From positions 1 through 64,000 of the forward strand of contig JAFGEZ010000015.1 of NCBI GenBank assembly GCA_016931295.1: a stretch of DNA of 64,000 nucleotides, written 5' to 3'. Made by a program: the position numbers and the translations under genes. Positions 26,401 to 34,071 of this stretch are shown one piece after another. The notes under the pieces were generated by a model, which was not told the DNA's origin, searched no databases, and saw nothing but the letters and a program-made list of their open reading frames with translations. The stretch is from Candidatus Krumholzibacteriota bacterium (GTDB lineage: Bacteria > Krumholzibacteriota > Krumholzibacteriia > Krumholzibacteriales > Krumholzibacteriaceae). Every line of letters starts with the position of its first letter. The stretch's first letter is position 1.

Positions 26401-27071
26401 ACACGGAGACGAAGGTGGACTACATCACGGTGACCGCGGGCGGTCTCACGATGCACGTCGACGGCATCGCCGTCGGCAGGATCACGAAGAACGCTTTCGT
26501 CACCGGCGAGGCGTGGGTGACGATCGTCGACGCGGCGGGCTCGCCCGTCGCGGGGGCGACGGTCTCCGGGGCCTTCAACGCGATCAGGACCTCGACGATG
26601 TCCGCCGCGACCGGCTCCGACGGTGTGGCCTACTTCACGACGGGCAAGGCGAAGGCGACCGTCGCTGACTTCTGCTTCGAGGTCGGCGACGTCGTCCTCG
26701 GCGGCTACGCGTACGACTCGGCGGCGAACGTCGAGACGCGCGCCTGCGAGAGCGGCACCGTCTTCGGCGCCGGCGGGCGCGGGATGCTCGCCGCCGACGA
26801 TACGCCGACGAGCTTCTTCCTCGGACAGAACTATCCCAACCCCTTCAACCCGGTGACGACGATCCGCTTCGGGCTGCCGAACGCGGTAAACGTCCGGCTC
26901 GACATCTTCGACGTGACGGGCCGGCGCGTGGCCACCCTCGTCGACGGGCCGATGGGAGCGGGTATCCACGACATCGAGTGGAACGCGCGGCGGGCCGCGA
27001 GCGGCATCTACTTCTACCGCATCAAGGCCGGCGCCATCACGAGAACCGAGAAGATGATCCTTCTCCGGTAG
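23424..27071 (+). CDS. Secreted subtilisin-like serine protease with four PKD domains and sorting tail
   Basis: A 1215-residue exported S8 protease. The layout is: signal peptide (1-26); propeptide with PGRIMVQFKG and a fervidolysin-like N-terminal region; catalytic domain with D223 (IIDSGVD), H257 (GHGTCCAG) and S454 (NGTSCATP), and the oxyanion Asn in AATGNEN. Three tandem PKD domains follow (24990-25738). An intervening beta domain runs to about 26185, then a fourth PKD (26199-26440) and an Ig-like segment. A FlgD-like sorting tail with NYPNPFNPVTTI ends RTEKMILLR. ATG at 23424 follows TAGGAG. Expected to be surface or extracellular. Confidence 0.94.
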   Translation: MQRRSALIALCLLFVLAPLFDASAATTAPRDFSPVRNGHVTSAPSVLPYAPGRIMVQFKGTVLDNPRMMLGAARGTEVPEARTGNLSIDALSKDVGATRIFRPYIELRNRMMASRLGIDRWFMIELPDDADIPAVVARYAADPNVEHAKPDWRAFPAAVPSDPLYADHWGHNNTAQLPALEWGTTYEHTGDPVGTVGFDANAEAAWDGSQGYGSSTVIIAIIDSGVDIDHPDLNLVAGYDFGDNDSNPDDNSADPGHGTCCAGVAASMANNGIGACGAASGCRVMPLKVANSQGSMYFSAIENAIYYAGDNGVDVASISLGAPGVTSDPATDAAIQYAWNAGVIILAATGNENASTIHYPAINPYVVGVGAASPCGDRKRSSSKSTECNPGVNTDPNGYTCDGERWWGSNYGSTTKDAAGAVDVIAPTILPTTDIGGSGGYTSGDYDPFFNGTSCATPYAAGVCGLIKSANPTWTPAEIRDQLCDTAIDIVNVESGSGWDRYSGYGMVDAAAAVGGGGPVAPVAEFSGSPTSGQMPLTVSFTDQSSGAPTDWYWDFGDGGSSTAQNPNHTYTAAGTYTVELTVTNSAGSDMETKVDYITVTTPPPPVAQFGGTPTSGQVPLTVAFTDASTGNPTSWSWDFGDGGNSTAQNPTHEYTATGTYTVVLTATNAYGSDAETKVDYITVTPPAPPVAAFSGSPVSGEAPLTVAFTDESTGNPTSWSWDFGDGNGSTAQNPTHEYAAIGTYTVSMTATSPYGSDTETKIDYIDVTEQGVAQKVYALGDIPVAGQVSGDFTDTHASDNVRETITEIAYGGHPVKTYSYLEHRWDFNVPTGTSVTFYVEAARPASSDGDDFVFAYSTDGALWTDLVTVASATEQVYSAALPASTSGAVTIRVKDTARSWGGTANDAVAIDQLYIEVETTPGPPVAEFAGTPTTGAEPLTVDFTDLSIGNPGSWSWDFGDGNGSTAQNPTHQYASAGTYTVALTATNAYGSDTETKVDYITVTAGGLTMHVDGIAVGRITKNAFVTGEAWVTIVDAAGSPVAGATVSGAFNAIRTSTMSAATGSDGVAYFTTGKAKATVADFCFEVGDVVLGGYAYDSAANVETRACESGTVFGAGGRGMLAADDTPTSFFLGQNYPNPFNPVTTIRFGLPNAVNVRLDIFDVTGRRVATLVDGPMGAGIHDIEWNARRAASGIYFYRIKAGAITRTEKMILLR
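24990..26440 (+). repeat. PKD-domain repeats (252-bp unit)
   Basis: Three tandem units begin at 24990, 25242 and 25494 (exactly 252 bases apart). A fourth begins at 26199 after an unrelated insert. Long stretches around the motif WSWDFGDG are nearly identical in DNA, suggesting recent duplication or gene conversion. Confidence 0.85.
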
Positions 27072-27107
27072 CCGGAAATCGAAGCGCATCGGGGCCCCGG
27101 GGCCCCG

Positions 27108-27139
27108 ACGGGCCCGGCGGCTCGCGCCGCCGGGCCCGT
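27108..27139 (+). terminator. Strong hairpin after the subtilase gene
   Basis: A perfect 14-bp GC stem (27108-27121 with 27126-27139) with loop TCGC lies 37 bases after the stop. It is followed by TCCGTCT rather than a clean T run. Confidence 0.7.
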
Positions 27140-27172
27140 TCCGTCTGCCGGCAAGAAAACCCTTGATTTGCA

Positions 27173-27213
27173 ACGAAGATATTTGCTAGATGATAATGCT
27201 TTATGTGCAATAT
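27173..27213 (+). promoter_or_regulatory. AT-rich promoter region of nfnAB
   Basis: A sudden AT-rich island in GC-rich DNA holds TTGATT (27173-27178), TTGCTA (27183-27188), GATAAT (27192-27197) and CAATAT (27208-27213). Several pairings are possible and none has an ideal spacer, so only the region is called. Confidence 0.45.
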
Positions 27214-27319
27214 CTGAAACGGTGTCGGGGCGTCCGTCCGCTGCGAGGCCGCCGCCAGGCGGCCGTGGGTGGTCCCGTATCTTCTTGTCACTATTAGCGA
27301 AAAGGATCGTGTGATCGGC

Positions 27320-28144
27320 ATGAACACCATTCTCGAGAAGGAATTCATCACGCCGACCGTCTTCAGGATGCGCGTCGAGGCTCCCGAGATCGCGCGGAAG
27401 CGCCTGGCCGGGCAGTTCATCATCCTGCGCACCGGCGACAGCGGCGAGCGGGTGCCCCTGACGATCGCCGACGCCGATGCGGAGGCGGGCTGGATCGAGC
27501 TCGTCGTCCAGATCGTCGGCAAGTCGACGAAGGTCCTCTCGACGCTCGAGGTCGGCTCGGAAATCTGCGATCTCGTCGGCCCGCTCGGCCGGCCGACGCA
27601 CATCGAGCTCTTCGGCACCGTCGTCATGATCGGCGGCGGCGTGGGGATCGCGCCGAGCCACCCGATCGCCCAGGGGATGAAGAAGGCGGGCAACAAGGTG
27701 ATCTCGATCCTCGGGGGACGGACGAAGGATCTCGTCATCATGGAGGAGCGGATGCGCGCGGCGAGCGACCGCGTGATCGTCACGACCGACGATGGATCGG
27801 CCGGCCAGAAGGGGCTCGTCACCGACGCCCTCCAGGGGCTCATCGACGACGGGCTCGAGATCGACCTCGTCGTGGCCGTCGGACCGCCGATCATGATGAA
27901 GTACGTCTGCCTGCTCACGAAGAAGCACGATATCAGGACCCTGGTCAGCCTCAACACGATCATGGTCGACGGCACGGGCATGTGCGGCGCCTGCCGGGTC
28001 TCCGTCGGCGACGACACGAAGTTCGTCTGCGTCGACGGTCCCGAGTTCGACGGGCACAAGGTGGATTTCGACGAGATGATGAAGCGGCTCAAGGCGTACG
28101 AGTCGCAGGAAAAGGAATCGATGGAGCGTCTCGAGACCGAGTAG
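27320..28144 (+). CDS. nfnA: NADH-dependent ferredoxin:NADP oxidoreductase small subunit (NfnA/SudB)
   Basis: A 274-residue FAD/[2Fe-2S] protein of the ferredoxin-NADP reductase fold. It has an FAD region around GQFIILRTGDSGERVPLTI, the nucleotide-binding MIGGGVGIAPSHP, and the C-terminal cluster motif GMCGACRVSVGDDTKFVC followed by DGPEFDGH. NfnA clusters use three Cys and an Asp, consistent with what is seen. With NfnB it bifurcates electrons between NADPH, NAD and ferredoxin. The ATG fits the family start. GTG at 27311 has better spacing to AAAGGA and is the alternative. nfnB follows after 37 bases. Confidence 0.9.
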   Translation: MNTILEKEFITPTVFRMRVEAPEIARKRLAGQFIILRTGDSGERVPLTIADADAEAGWIELVVQIVGKSTKVLSTLEVGSEICDLVGPLGRPTHIELFGTVVMIGGGVGIAPSHPIAQGMKKAGNKVISILGGRTKDLVIMEERMRAASDRVIVTTDDGSAGQKGLVTDALQGLIDDGLEIDLVVAVGPPIMMKYVCLLTKKHDIRTLVSLNTIMVDGTGMCGACRVSVGDDTKFVCVDGPEFDGHKVDFDEMMKRLKAYESQEKESMERLETE

Positions 28145-28181
28145 ACGAGAAGGAGGACGCGGCGCGCGGGCCGCACGGAAC

Positions 28182-29621
28182 ATGACGGATAACAACCTCA
28201 CACCGAAGGAACGGTTGCAGATTCCGCCCCAGGAGATGCCGCAGCAGGACGCGAAGGAGCGGGTACGCAACGTCAGGGAGGTCCCGCTCGGCTACTCCGA
28301 GGAGCAGGCTCGCACCGAGGCGACCCGTTGCCTGCAATGCAAGAAGGCCCCCTGCGTGCGCGGCTGCCCGGTCGAGATCGATATCCCCTCCTTCGTCAAG
28401 GCGATCCACGACGGCGATTTCCGCAGGGCCGTGAACGTCATCAAGGAAACGAACATCCTTCCGGCGGTCTGCGGGCGGGTCTGCCCGCAGGAGGAGCAGT
28501 GCCAGAAGGCCTGCGTCGTCGGCAAGAGCCTCAAGTCCGTCGACAAGGCCGTCCAGATCGGCAAGCTCGAGCGCTTCGCCGCCGACTGGGAAACCGCCGA
28601 GGGCGAGGCCGAGGTTCCCGTGGTCGCTTCCGCGACCGGCAAGCGGGTGGCGATCGTCGGCTCCGGCCCCGCCGGCCTCACCGTGGCGGCGGACGTCCGG
28701 CGCGCCGGCCACGAGGTCACGATCTTCGAGGCGCTGCACAAGCCCGGCGGCGTCCTCATCTACGGGATCCCCGAGTTCCGTCTTCCCAAGCGCATCGTCA
28801 TGCGCGAGGTGGAGAACCTCCGGAAGATGGGGGTCGAACTGAAGAACAACATGGTCGTTGGCAAGGTCTTCACCGTGGACGAGCTGCTCGGCGAGGAGGG
28901 ATTCGACGCCGTCTTCGTCGGGACGGGCGCGGGGCTGCCGATGTTCATGCGCATGCCCGGCGAGAACCTCAATGGCGTCTACTCGGCGAACGAGTATCTC
29001 ACCCGTGCGAACCTGATGCAGGCGTACTCCTTCCCCGAGACGGACACGCCGATCGTGAAAGCGCGCAACGTGGCCGTATTCGGCGGCGGGAATGTCGCGA
29101 TGGACTCGGCCCGCACGGCCCTGCGCCTCGGCGCGGAGAACGTCTACCTCGTCTACCGGCGGTCGCGCGCCGAGATGCCGGCACGGGTCGAGGAGGTGCA
29201 CCACGCCGAGGAGGAGGGCGTCCAGCTGATGCTTCTCCAGAACCCGACGAGACTCATCGGCGACGACAACGGCTGGGTGCGGCAGGTGGAGTGCATCCGG
29301 ATGGAGCTCGGCGAGCCCGACGATTCGGGACGCCGCCGGCCCAAGCCGATCCCGGACAGCGAGTTCACGATCGACATCGACGCGTGCATCGTCGCGATCG
29401 GCAACTCCTCGAACCCGCTGATCCCCGACACGACGCCCGACATCTCGACGAACCGGTGGGGGAACATCACCGTCGAGGAGGAGACGATGAAGACGAGCAA
29501 GAAGGGCGTCTTCGCGGGCGGCGACATCGTGCTCGGCGCGGCGACGGTGATCCTCGCGATGGGGCAGGGGCGCAAGGCGGCCGCCGCCATCAACGAATAC
29601 CTCTCCTCCGGCACGTGGTAG
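28182..29621 (+). CDS. nfnB: Glutamate synthase small-chain-like flavoprotein, NfnB/SudA
   Basis: A 479-residue flavoprotein with two N-terminal [4Fe-4S] motifs (CLQCKKAPCVRGCPV and CGRVCPQEEQCQKAC). An FAD-binding GSGPAGL follows at about 160, then an NADPH-binding GGGNVAMDSAR, and a C-terminal FAD motif (GVFAGGDIVLGAATVI). This is the large subunit partner of NfnA. The pairing with nfnA rather than a gltB makes glutamate synthase unlikely. ATG at 28182 is the only start that fits. A perfect hairpin terminator follows. Confidence 0.92.
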   Translation: MTDNNLTPKERLQIPPQEMPQQDAKERVRNVREVPLGYSEEQARTEATRCLQCKKAPCVRGCPVEIDIPSFVKAIHDGDFRRAVNVIKETNILPAVCGRVCPQEEQCQKACVVGKSLKSVDKAVQIGKLERFAADWETAEGEAEVPVVASATGKRVAIVGSGPAGLTVAADVRRAGHEVTIFEALHKPGGVLIYGIPEFRLPKRIVMREVENLRKMGVELKNNMVVGKVFTVDELLGEEGFDAVFVGTGAGLPMFMRMPGENLNGVYSANEYLTRANLMQAYSFPETDTPIVKARNVAVFGGGNVAMDSARTALRLGAENVYLVYRRSRAEMPARVEEVHHAEEEGVQLMLLQNPTRLIGDDNGWVRQVECIRMELGEPDDSGRRRPKPIPDSEFTIDIDACIVAIGNSSNPLIPDTTPDISTNRWGNITVEEETMKTSKKGVFAGGDIVLGAATVILAMGQGRKAAAAINEYLSSGTW

Positions 29622-29649
29622 CGGAGAAAGCGATCGATACCGAACGACG

Positions 29650-29684
29650 ACGGCCGCCCGGCGACGGGCGGCCGTTTCCGTTCT
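29650..29684 (+). terminator. Terminator after nfnAB
   Basis: A perfect 11-bp stem (29650-29660 with 29665-29675), GCGA loop, then a T-rich tail. Confidence 0.8.
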
Positions 29685-29726
29685 GGCCGGCGCCCGGTCC
29701 GTCCGGCGGCCCGGCCCCCGCCGGCG

Positions 29727-30383
29727 CTACATCTCGGTGATATCGGTGACGCCGTCAAGGTTCGAGAGGGACGCGAGGAGCTTCTCGTGCCGGCGCCTCG
29801 AAGTGGCGTACTCGAAGACGGCCGTCCACGTCTCGCCCGTCCTGTTCACGTCGCGGGCCTCGCTGATGATGTTCAGGCCGGTGAAGATCTCGAGGATCGA
29901 TCCGATGATCCCCCGCCGTTCGTCGAGGCTGAGCTGGATGACGTGCGTCGCCCGGAGACGCCGGAGCGCCTTCTCGATGAAGCGGACGAAGACGAGCGTG
30001 AGGGTGATGAAGAAGGCGCCGGCGACGGCGATCAGGATCCGGCCGGCGCCGATCGACAGCCCGAGGGCGGTCAGCACCCAGATCGTGGCCGCGGTCGTGA
30101 GGCCGGTCACGTGGAAACGGGAGCGGATGATCGTGCCCGCGCCGAGAAACCCGACGCCGGTGACGACCTGGGCGCCGATCCGCGCGGGATCGTGGACCCA
30201 ACCGGTCGCCCGCGCCGTCTCGATCGAGATGATCATGAAGATGCAGGCGCCGATGCACATCAGCATGTTGGTGCGGATGCCGGCCGGCTTGCCGGCGAAT
30301 TCCCGTTCGAGCCCCACCGCGCCGCCGACGAGCAGCGCGACGAGCATCCTGACGATGTAGTCGGTCAGTGTTCCCTCGATCAC
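29727..30383 (-). CDS. MgtC/SapB family membrane protein
   Basis: A 218-residue protein. Four to five hydrophobic helices contain the MgtC signatures GGAVGLEREFAGKPAGIRTN and GVGFLGAGTIIR. The cytoplasmic C-terminal part (about 145-218) is ACT-like. MgtC proteins act at the inner membrane in Mg limitation and in ATP synthase control. GTG at 30383 is chosen because AAAGGA lies 5 bases upstream; the upstream ATG would add 21 residues without membrane character. Confidence 0.9.
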   Translation of the reverse strand: MIEGTLTDYIVRMLVALLVGGAVGLEREFAGKPAGIRTNMLMCIGACIFMIISIETARATGWVHDPARIGAQVVTGVGFLGAGTIIRSRFHVTGLTTAATIWVLTALGLSIGAGRILIAVAGAFFITLTLVFVRFIEKALRRLRATHVIQLSLDERRGIIGSILEIFTGLNIISEARDVNRTGETWTAVFEYATSRRRHEKLLASLSNLDGVTDITEM

Positions 30384-30558
30384 GGTTTCCTTTCCCGGTT
30401 CCCGCGGGCGGCCGATGATCGCCGCGCCGCCTGCCCGCCCCGCCACCGGCCGGACGGCCGGGGCGTTTTCTCTGGTAAAGGATACCCGACGCGGCTATTC
30501 TTGCAACGGTTTTTCCCTTTCACGGGCGGGCCTCAGGGTGGAGGCCGCGGGAGCGGGC

Positions 30559-32919
30559 ATGGACAGGACCGACTGGCAGGGGATCGCCGACGGCCTGGAA
30601 CTCGGCGGCGGGACGGTCCGGGCGCGTCTCGTCGCGCGCGGGCGGGTGCAGGGCGTCGGTTTCCGCCCGAGCGTCTTCCGCTACGCCGTCGAGGAAAATC
30701 TTGCCGGATTCGTGCGGAACACGCGCCTCGGCGTCGTCATCGAGGTCGAGGGGCCGCGCGAGAGCGTCGACCGGTTCGCCCTTCGGCTGCTCGGCGAGCC
30801 GCCGCCGCTCGCCAGGATCGACGAACTCGACGCCGAAGCCGTCCCGCCGGCCGGCGGCGGGCGGTTCGTCATCCTCGAGAGCGAGGAGCCGGGCCGGGCC
30901 GAGGCCCTCTTTCCCGTCGACACGGCCGTCTGCGCCGACTGCCTTCGGGAGATGCGCGACCCGGCCGATCCGCGGTTCCGCTACCCCTTCATCAACTGCA
31001 CGAACTGCGGGCCGCGTTTCACGATCATCGAGGGGCTGCCGTACGACCGTCCGCTGACGACGATGCGGCGCTTCGAGATGGACGGACTGTGCCGCGGCCA
31101 GTACGCCGACCCGGGCGACCGACGCTTCCACGCCGAGCCGATCTCCTGCCCGAACTGCGGGCCGCGTCTCTTTCTCGTCGGCGAGGAGGGGCGGGAGCTC
31201 GACGGCGATCCCGTGACCGAGACACGACGGCTGCTCGAGGCGGGGTTCATCGTGGCTGTGAAGGGGCTCGGCGGATACCACTTCGCCTGCCGGGCCGACC
31301 GCGGAGAGACGGTCGGGCTCCTCCGCCTGCGCAAGAGCCGTCCGGCCAAGCCGTTCGCCGTCATGTTCCGCGATCTTTCCGTCGCCGAACAGTACTGCCG
31401 CATCGGCGACACGGAACGGGCGCTCCTCCTCTCGCCCGAGGCGCCGATCGTGATCCTCAGGCGGCGCGACCACCACCTGCCCGAATCGATCGCGCCGGGC
31501 AACGCCTGCATCGGGGCCTTTCTGCCCTACACGCCCGTCCATCACCTCCTCATGGAGACCTTCGACGCGCTCGTCATGACCTCGGCGAACCTCTCCGACG
31601 AGCCGCTCATCTCCACCGAGGAGGAGATCGCCGGCCTGCTGGGACCGATCGCCGACGCGGCGCTGGAGAACGACCGGCCGATCGCGCACAAGTGCGACGA
31701 TTCGATCGTCTTCGCGCCGGGGGGGCTGGCCGTGCCGATCAGGCGGGCGAGGGGATTCGTGCCGGAGCCGGTGCCTCTCCCGATGCCCCCGGCCATCTGC
31801 ATCCTGGCGACGGGGGGGCAGGAGAAGGGGACGTTCGCGCTCTCGCGGGGCGGAAGCGCCTTCCTCTCGCCGCACCTCGGCGATCTCGGCGACTGGCGCG
31901 GGCAGCGCAACTACCGGGGAGAGCTCGAGGAGTACGAGCGCATCCTCGGCATCTCGGCCGAGGCGGTCGTCCACGACATGCATCCGGACTACTTCACCAC
32001 GCGTTTCGCGGCCCAGCTCGGACTGCCGACCTTCGCCGTCCAGCATCACCACGCCCACGCGGTGAGCGTGATGGTCGAGCACGGCATCGTCGATCCGGTC
32101 GTCGCGGTCTGCTTCGACGGGACGGGGTTCGGGACCGACGGGACGCTCTGGGGCGGGGAGTTCCTCCTCGCCGAGTTCCACCGTTTCGAGCGTCTCGCGC
32201 ATCTCGCCGTCGTCCCGCTCGCCGGCGGCGAGGCGGCGATCCGCGAGCCGTGGCGGATGGCCCTCGTTCATCTCCGGCGCTGGCGGGGCGACGCGCTGGC
32301 CGGCGACGACCTCGGGAGATGGGGGATCCCGCCGGACGCGCCGGTGGAGACGATCCTCGAGCTCGTCGACCGCGGCGTGAACGCGATTCCCACCTCGAGC
32401 ATCGGCCGTTTCTTCGACGCCGTCGCGTCGATGCTTGATCTCGGCGCGCGCGTGAGCTACGAGGCCGAGGCGGCCGTCGCCCTCGAGGCCGCCGCCCTCG
32501 AGTCGAACGACGGGGGGCTCTACCGGTTCGGATCCTCCGGGACGGGGCCGATCGTCGTCGATCCGACGCCGGTCGTCGCCGCGGTCGCCGCCGACATCGA
32601 CCGGAACGTTTCCGTGCCGGCGATCGCTCGCCGGTTCCACCGGGGCGTGGCGGCGATGATCGTCGAGACGGCAGGCCGACTCGCCGCCGCCACGCACCGA
32701 GGCACGGTGGTCTGCTCGGGCGGCGTTTTCCAGAACCGGCTGCTCTGCGAGGACGTCATGGCCCTGTCGGCCGGCGACGGACTCGACTGGCGATGGCACG
32801 CGATCGTCCCCCCGAACGACGGGGGCGTCTCTCTCGGACAACTGCAGGCCGCGGCGGCGATGATCGCGCACGGGGAGGACGGGGCCGCGGACGTCCCCGG
32901 GAAGGAGCGACAGCGATGA
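30559..32919 (+). CDS. hypF: Carbamoyltransferase HypF (NiFe-hydrogenase maturation)
   Basis: HypF makes the carbamoyl group transferred to HypE and turned into the CN ligands of NiFe hydrogenase. The 786-residue protein has an acylphosphatase domain (VQGVGFRPSVFRYA), two zinc fingers, a YrdC-like domain (KGLGGYHFACRA, RKSRPAKPFAVM) and a Kae1-like domain (QHHHAHAVS, DGTGFGTDGTLWGGEF). In the second zinc finger the expected M-C-x-x-C reads MDGLC, so the first Cys is Asp. The start ATG follows GCGGGAG. It overlaps hypE by ATGA. No hydrogenase or hypABCD is in the window. Confidence 0.95.
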   Translation: MDRTDWQGIADGLELGGGTVRARLVARGRVQGVGFRPSVFRYAVEENLAGFVRNTRLGVVIEVEGPRESVDRFALRLLGEPPPLARIDELDAEAVPPAGGGRFVILESEEPGRAEALFPVDTAVCADCLREMRDPADPRFRYPFINCTNCGPRFTIIEGLPYDRPLTTMRRFEMDGLCRGQYADPGDRRFHAEPISCPNCGPRLFLVGEEGRELDGDPVTETRRLLEAGFIVAVKGLGGYHFACRADRGETVGLLRLRKSRPAKPFAVMFRDLSVAEQYCRIGDTERALLLSPEAPIVILRRRDHHLPESIAPGNACIGAFLPYTPVHHLLMETFDALVMTSANLSDEPLISTEEEIAGLLGPIADAALENDRPIAHKCDDSIVFAPGGLAVPIRRARGFVPEPVPLPMPPAICILATGGQEKGTFALSRGGSAFLSPHLGDLGDWRGQRNYRGELEEYERILGISAEAVVHDMHPDYFTTRFAAQLGLPTFAVQHHHAHAVSVMVEHGIVDPVVAVCFDGTGFGTDGTLWGGEFLLAEFHRFERLAHLAVVPLAGGEAAIREPWRMALVHLRRWRGDALAGDDLGRWGIPPDAPVETILELVDRGVNAIPTSSIGRFFDAVASMLDLGARVSYEAEAAVALEAAALESNDGGLYRFGSSGTGPIVVDPTPVVAAVAADIDRNVSVPAIARRFHRGVAAMIVETAGRLAAATHRGTVVCSGGVFQNRLLCEDVMALSAGDGLDWRWHAIVPPNDGGVSLGQLQAAAAMIAHGEDGAADVPGKERQR

Positions 32920-33929
32920 AGGAACGGGACGGGGAGCGCATCCTCATGGCCCACGGCGGCGGCGGCGTCCTGATGCACGAGCTGATCGGCCGCATCGCCG
33001 GGCGGTTCGGCGGCGAGGGGCCGATGCAGGACAGCGCGCTGATCGATCTGCCCGGCGGCCGGATCGCCTTCACCACGGATTCGTACGTGGTGAGCCCCCT
33101 CTTCTTTCCCGGCGGCGACATCGGGCGGCTCGCCGTCTGCGGCACGGTGAACGACCTCGCCGTCTGCGGCGCCCGGCCCCGGTGGATCTCCCTCGCGATG
33201 ATCGTCGAGGAGGGCCTCGACATCGAGGTGCTCGACCGCGTGGCCGCATCCGTCGACGCCGCGGCGCGCGAGGCGGACGTGCGCGTCGTCACGGGCGACA
33301 CGAAGGTCGTCGAGCGCGGAAAGGCGGACGGGTTGTTCATCAACACCGCCGGCATCGGCGAGATCCCGCCCGGCGTCGACGTGTCGACGGCCAATGCGCT
33401 CCCGGGGGACGTCGTGATCGTCAGCGGCACGATCGGCGACCACGGACTGGCCCTTCTCAGCGTCCGCGAGGGGATCGCGTTCGGCGGGGAGATCGAGAGC
33501 GACACGGCGCCGCTCTCCTCGCTCATCGTTCCGCTCCTCGAGGCCCGGCCGGGGGTCGTGCGCGCGATGCGCGACGCGACGCGCGGCGGGCTCGCCGCCG
33601 TCCTCAACGAGATCGCCGTCGACGCCGGCGTCTGCGTGCGTGTCGAGTCGGCGAAGATCCCCGTCCGCGAATCGGTTCGCCGCGGGTGCGAGCTCATGGG
33701 GTACGATCCGCTCCATATCGCGAACGAGGGGAAGTTCGTCTTGATCGTCGATCCGGCCGCCGCCGGGGCGGTCGTCGAGGCCATGCGCGGGCACGAGCTC
33801 GGACGCGACGCGGCGGCGATCGGCCGGATCACCGACGAGGAGCCGGGGCTCGTCGTGCTCAAAACCGGTCTCGGGGGCGAGCGCGTCGTCGATCTGCCCT
33901 ACGGGGATATCCTGCCGAGGATCTGCTGA
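32916..33929 (+). CDS. hypE: Hydrogenase maturation protein HypE
   Basis: A 337-residue PurM-fold protein with the start LMAHGGGGVLMHELI, the ATP-binding segments GTVNDLAVCGARP and VTGDTKVVERG, and the C-terminus LPRIC. The terminal Cys accepts carbamoyl from HypF and carries the thiocyanate. It is translationally coupled to hypF. This pair implies that the genome encodes a NiFe hydrogenase elsewhere. Confidence 0.96.
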   Translation: MKERDGERILMAHGGGGVLMHELIGRIAGRFGGEGPMQDSALIDLPGGRIAFTTDSYVVSPLFFPGGDIGRLAVCGTVNDLAVCGARPRWISLAMIVEEGLDIEVLDRVAASVDAAAREADVRVVTGDTKVVERGKADGLFINTAGIGEIPPGVDVSTANALPGDVVIVSGTIGDHGLALLSVREGIAFGGEIESDTAPLSSLIVPLLEARPGVVRAMRDATRGGLAAVLNEIAVDAGVCVRVESAKIPVRESVRRGCELMGYDPLHIANEGKFVLIVDPAAAGAVVEAMRGHELGRDAAAIGRITDEEPGLVVLKTGLGGERVVDLPYGDILPRIC

Positions 33930-34035
33930 CCGGCGATCTCGATGGCGACACGGGGGCAGTCGCGGAGCAGGTGCGGGGGGATCTCGTTCCCGCGGGGCGA
34001 GAGTGTCGGCAGCCGGCAAACGGCGGGGGAAGCGG

Positions 34036-34064
34036 TTGCCCCGGGTCGGGTGATGTCCTATCTT
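34036..34064 (+). promoter_or_regulatory. Promoter of the PHP phosphatase gene (leaderless)
   Basis: TTGCCC (34036-34041) and TATCTT (34059-34064) are 17 bases apart. The expected start, 7-8 bases after the -10, coincides with the A of the ATG at 34072. No Shine-Dalgarno sequence is present, which fits a leaderless message. Confidence 0.55.
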
Positions 34065-34071
34065 TCCGGGT

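Noticed and set aside
24990-26440. CRISPR-like periodic repeats
   Set aside because: The 252-base period encodes PKD domains in frame within one protein; there are no short direct repeats with unique spacers.
23412-27173. 1253-residue open frame opposite the subtilase
   Set aside because: It mirrors the PKD and protease coding sequence and is Arg/Val/Asp-rich without domains. The plus strand holds the catalytic triad and signal peptide.
28182-29621. Glutamate synthase small subunit (gltD)
   Set aside because: The gene is adjacent to an NfnA-type subunit and no gltB is present, so NfnB/SudA is the better call.
30520-32871. 783-residue minus-strand frame over hypF
   Set aside because: Antisense shadow; hypF shows all its domains on the plus strand and is coupled to hypE.
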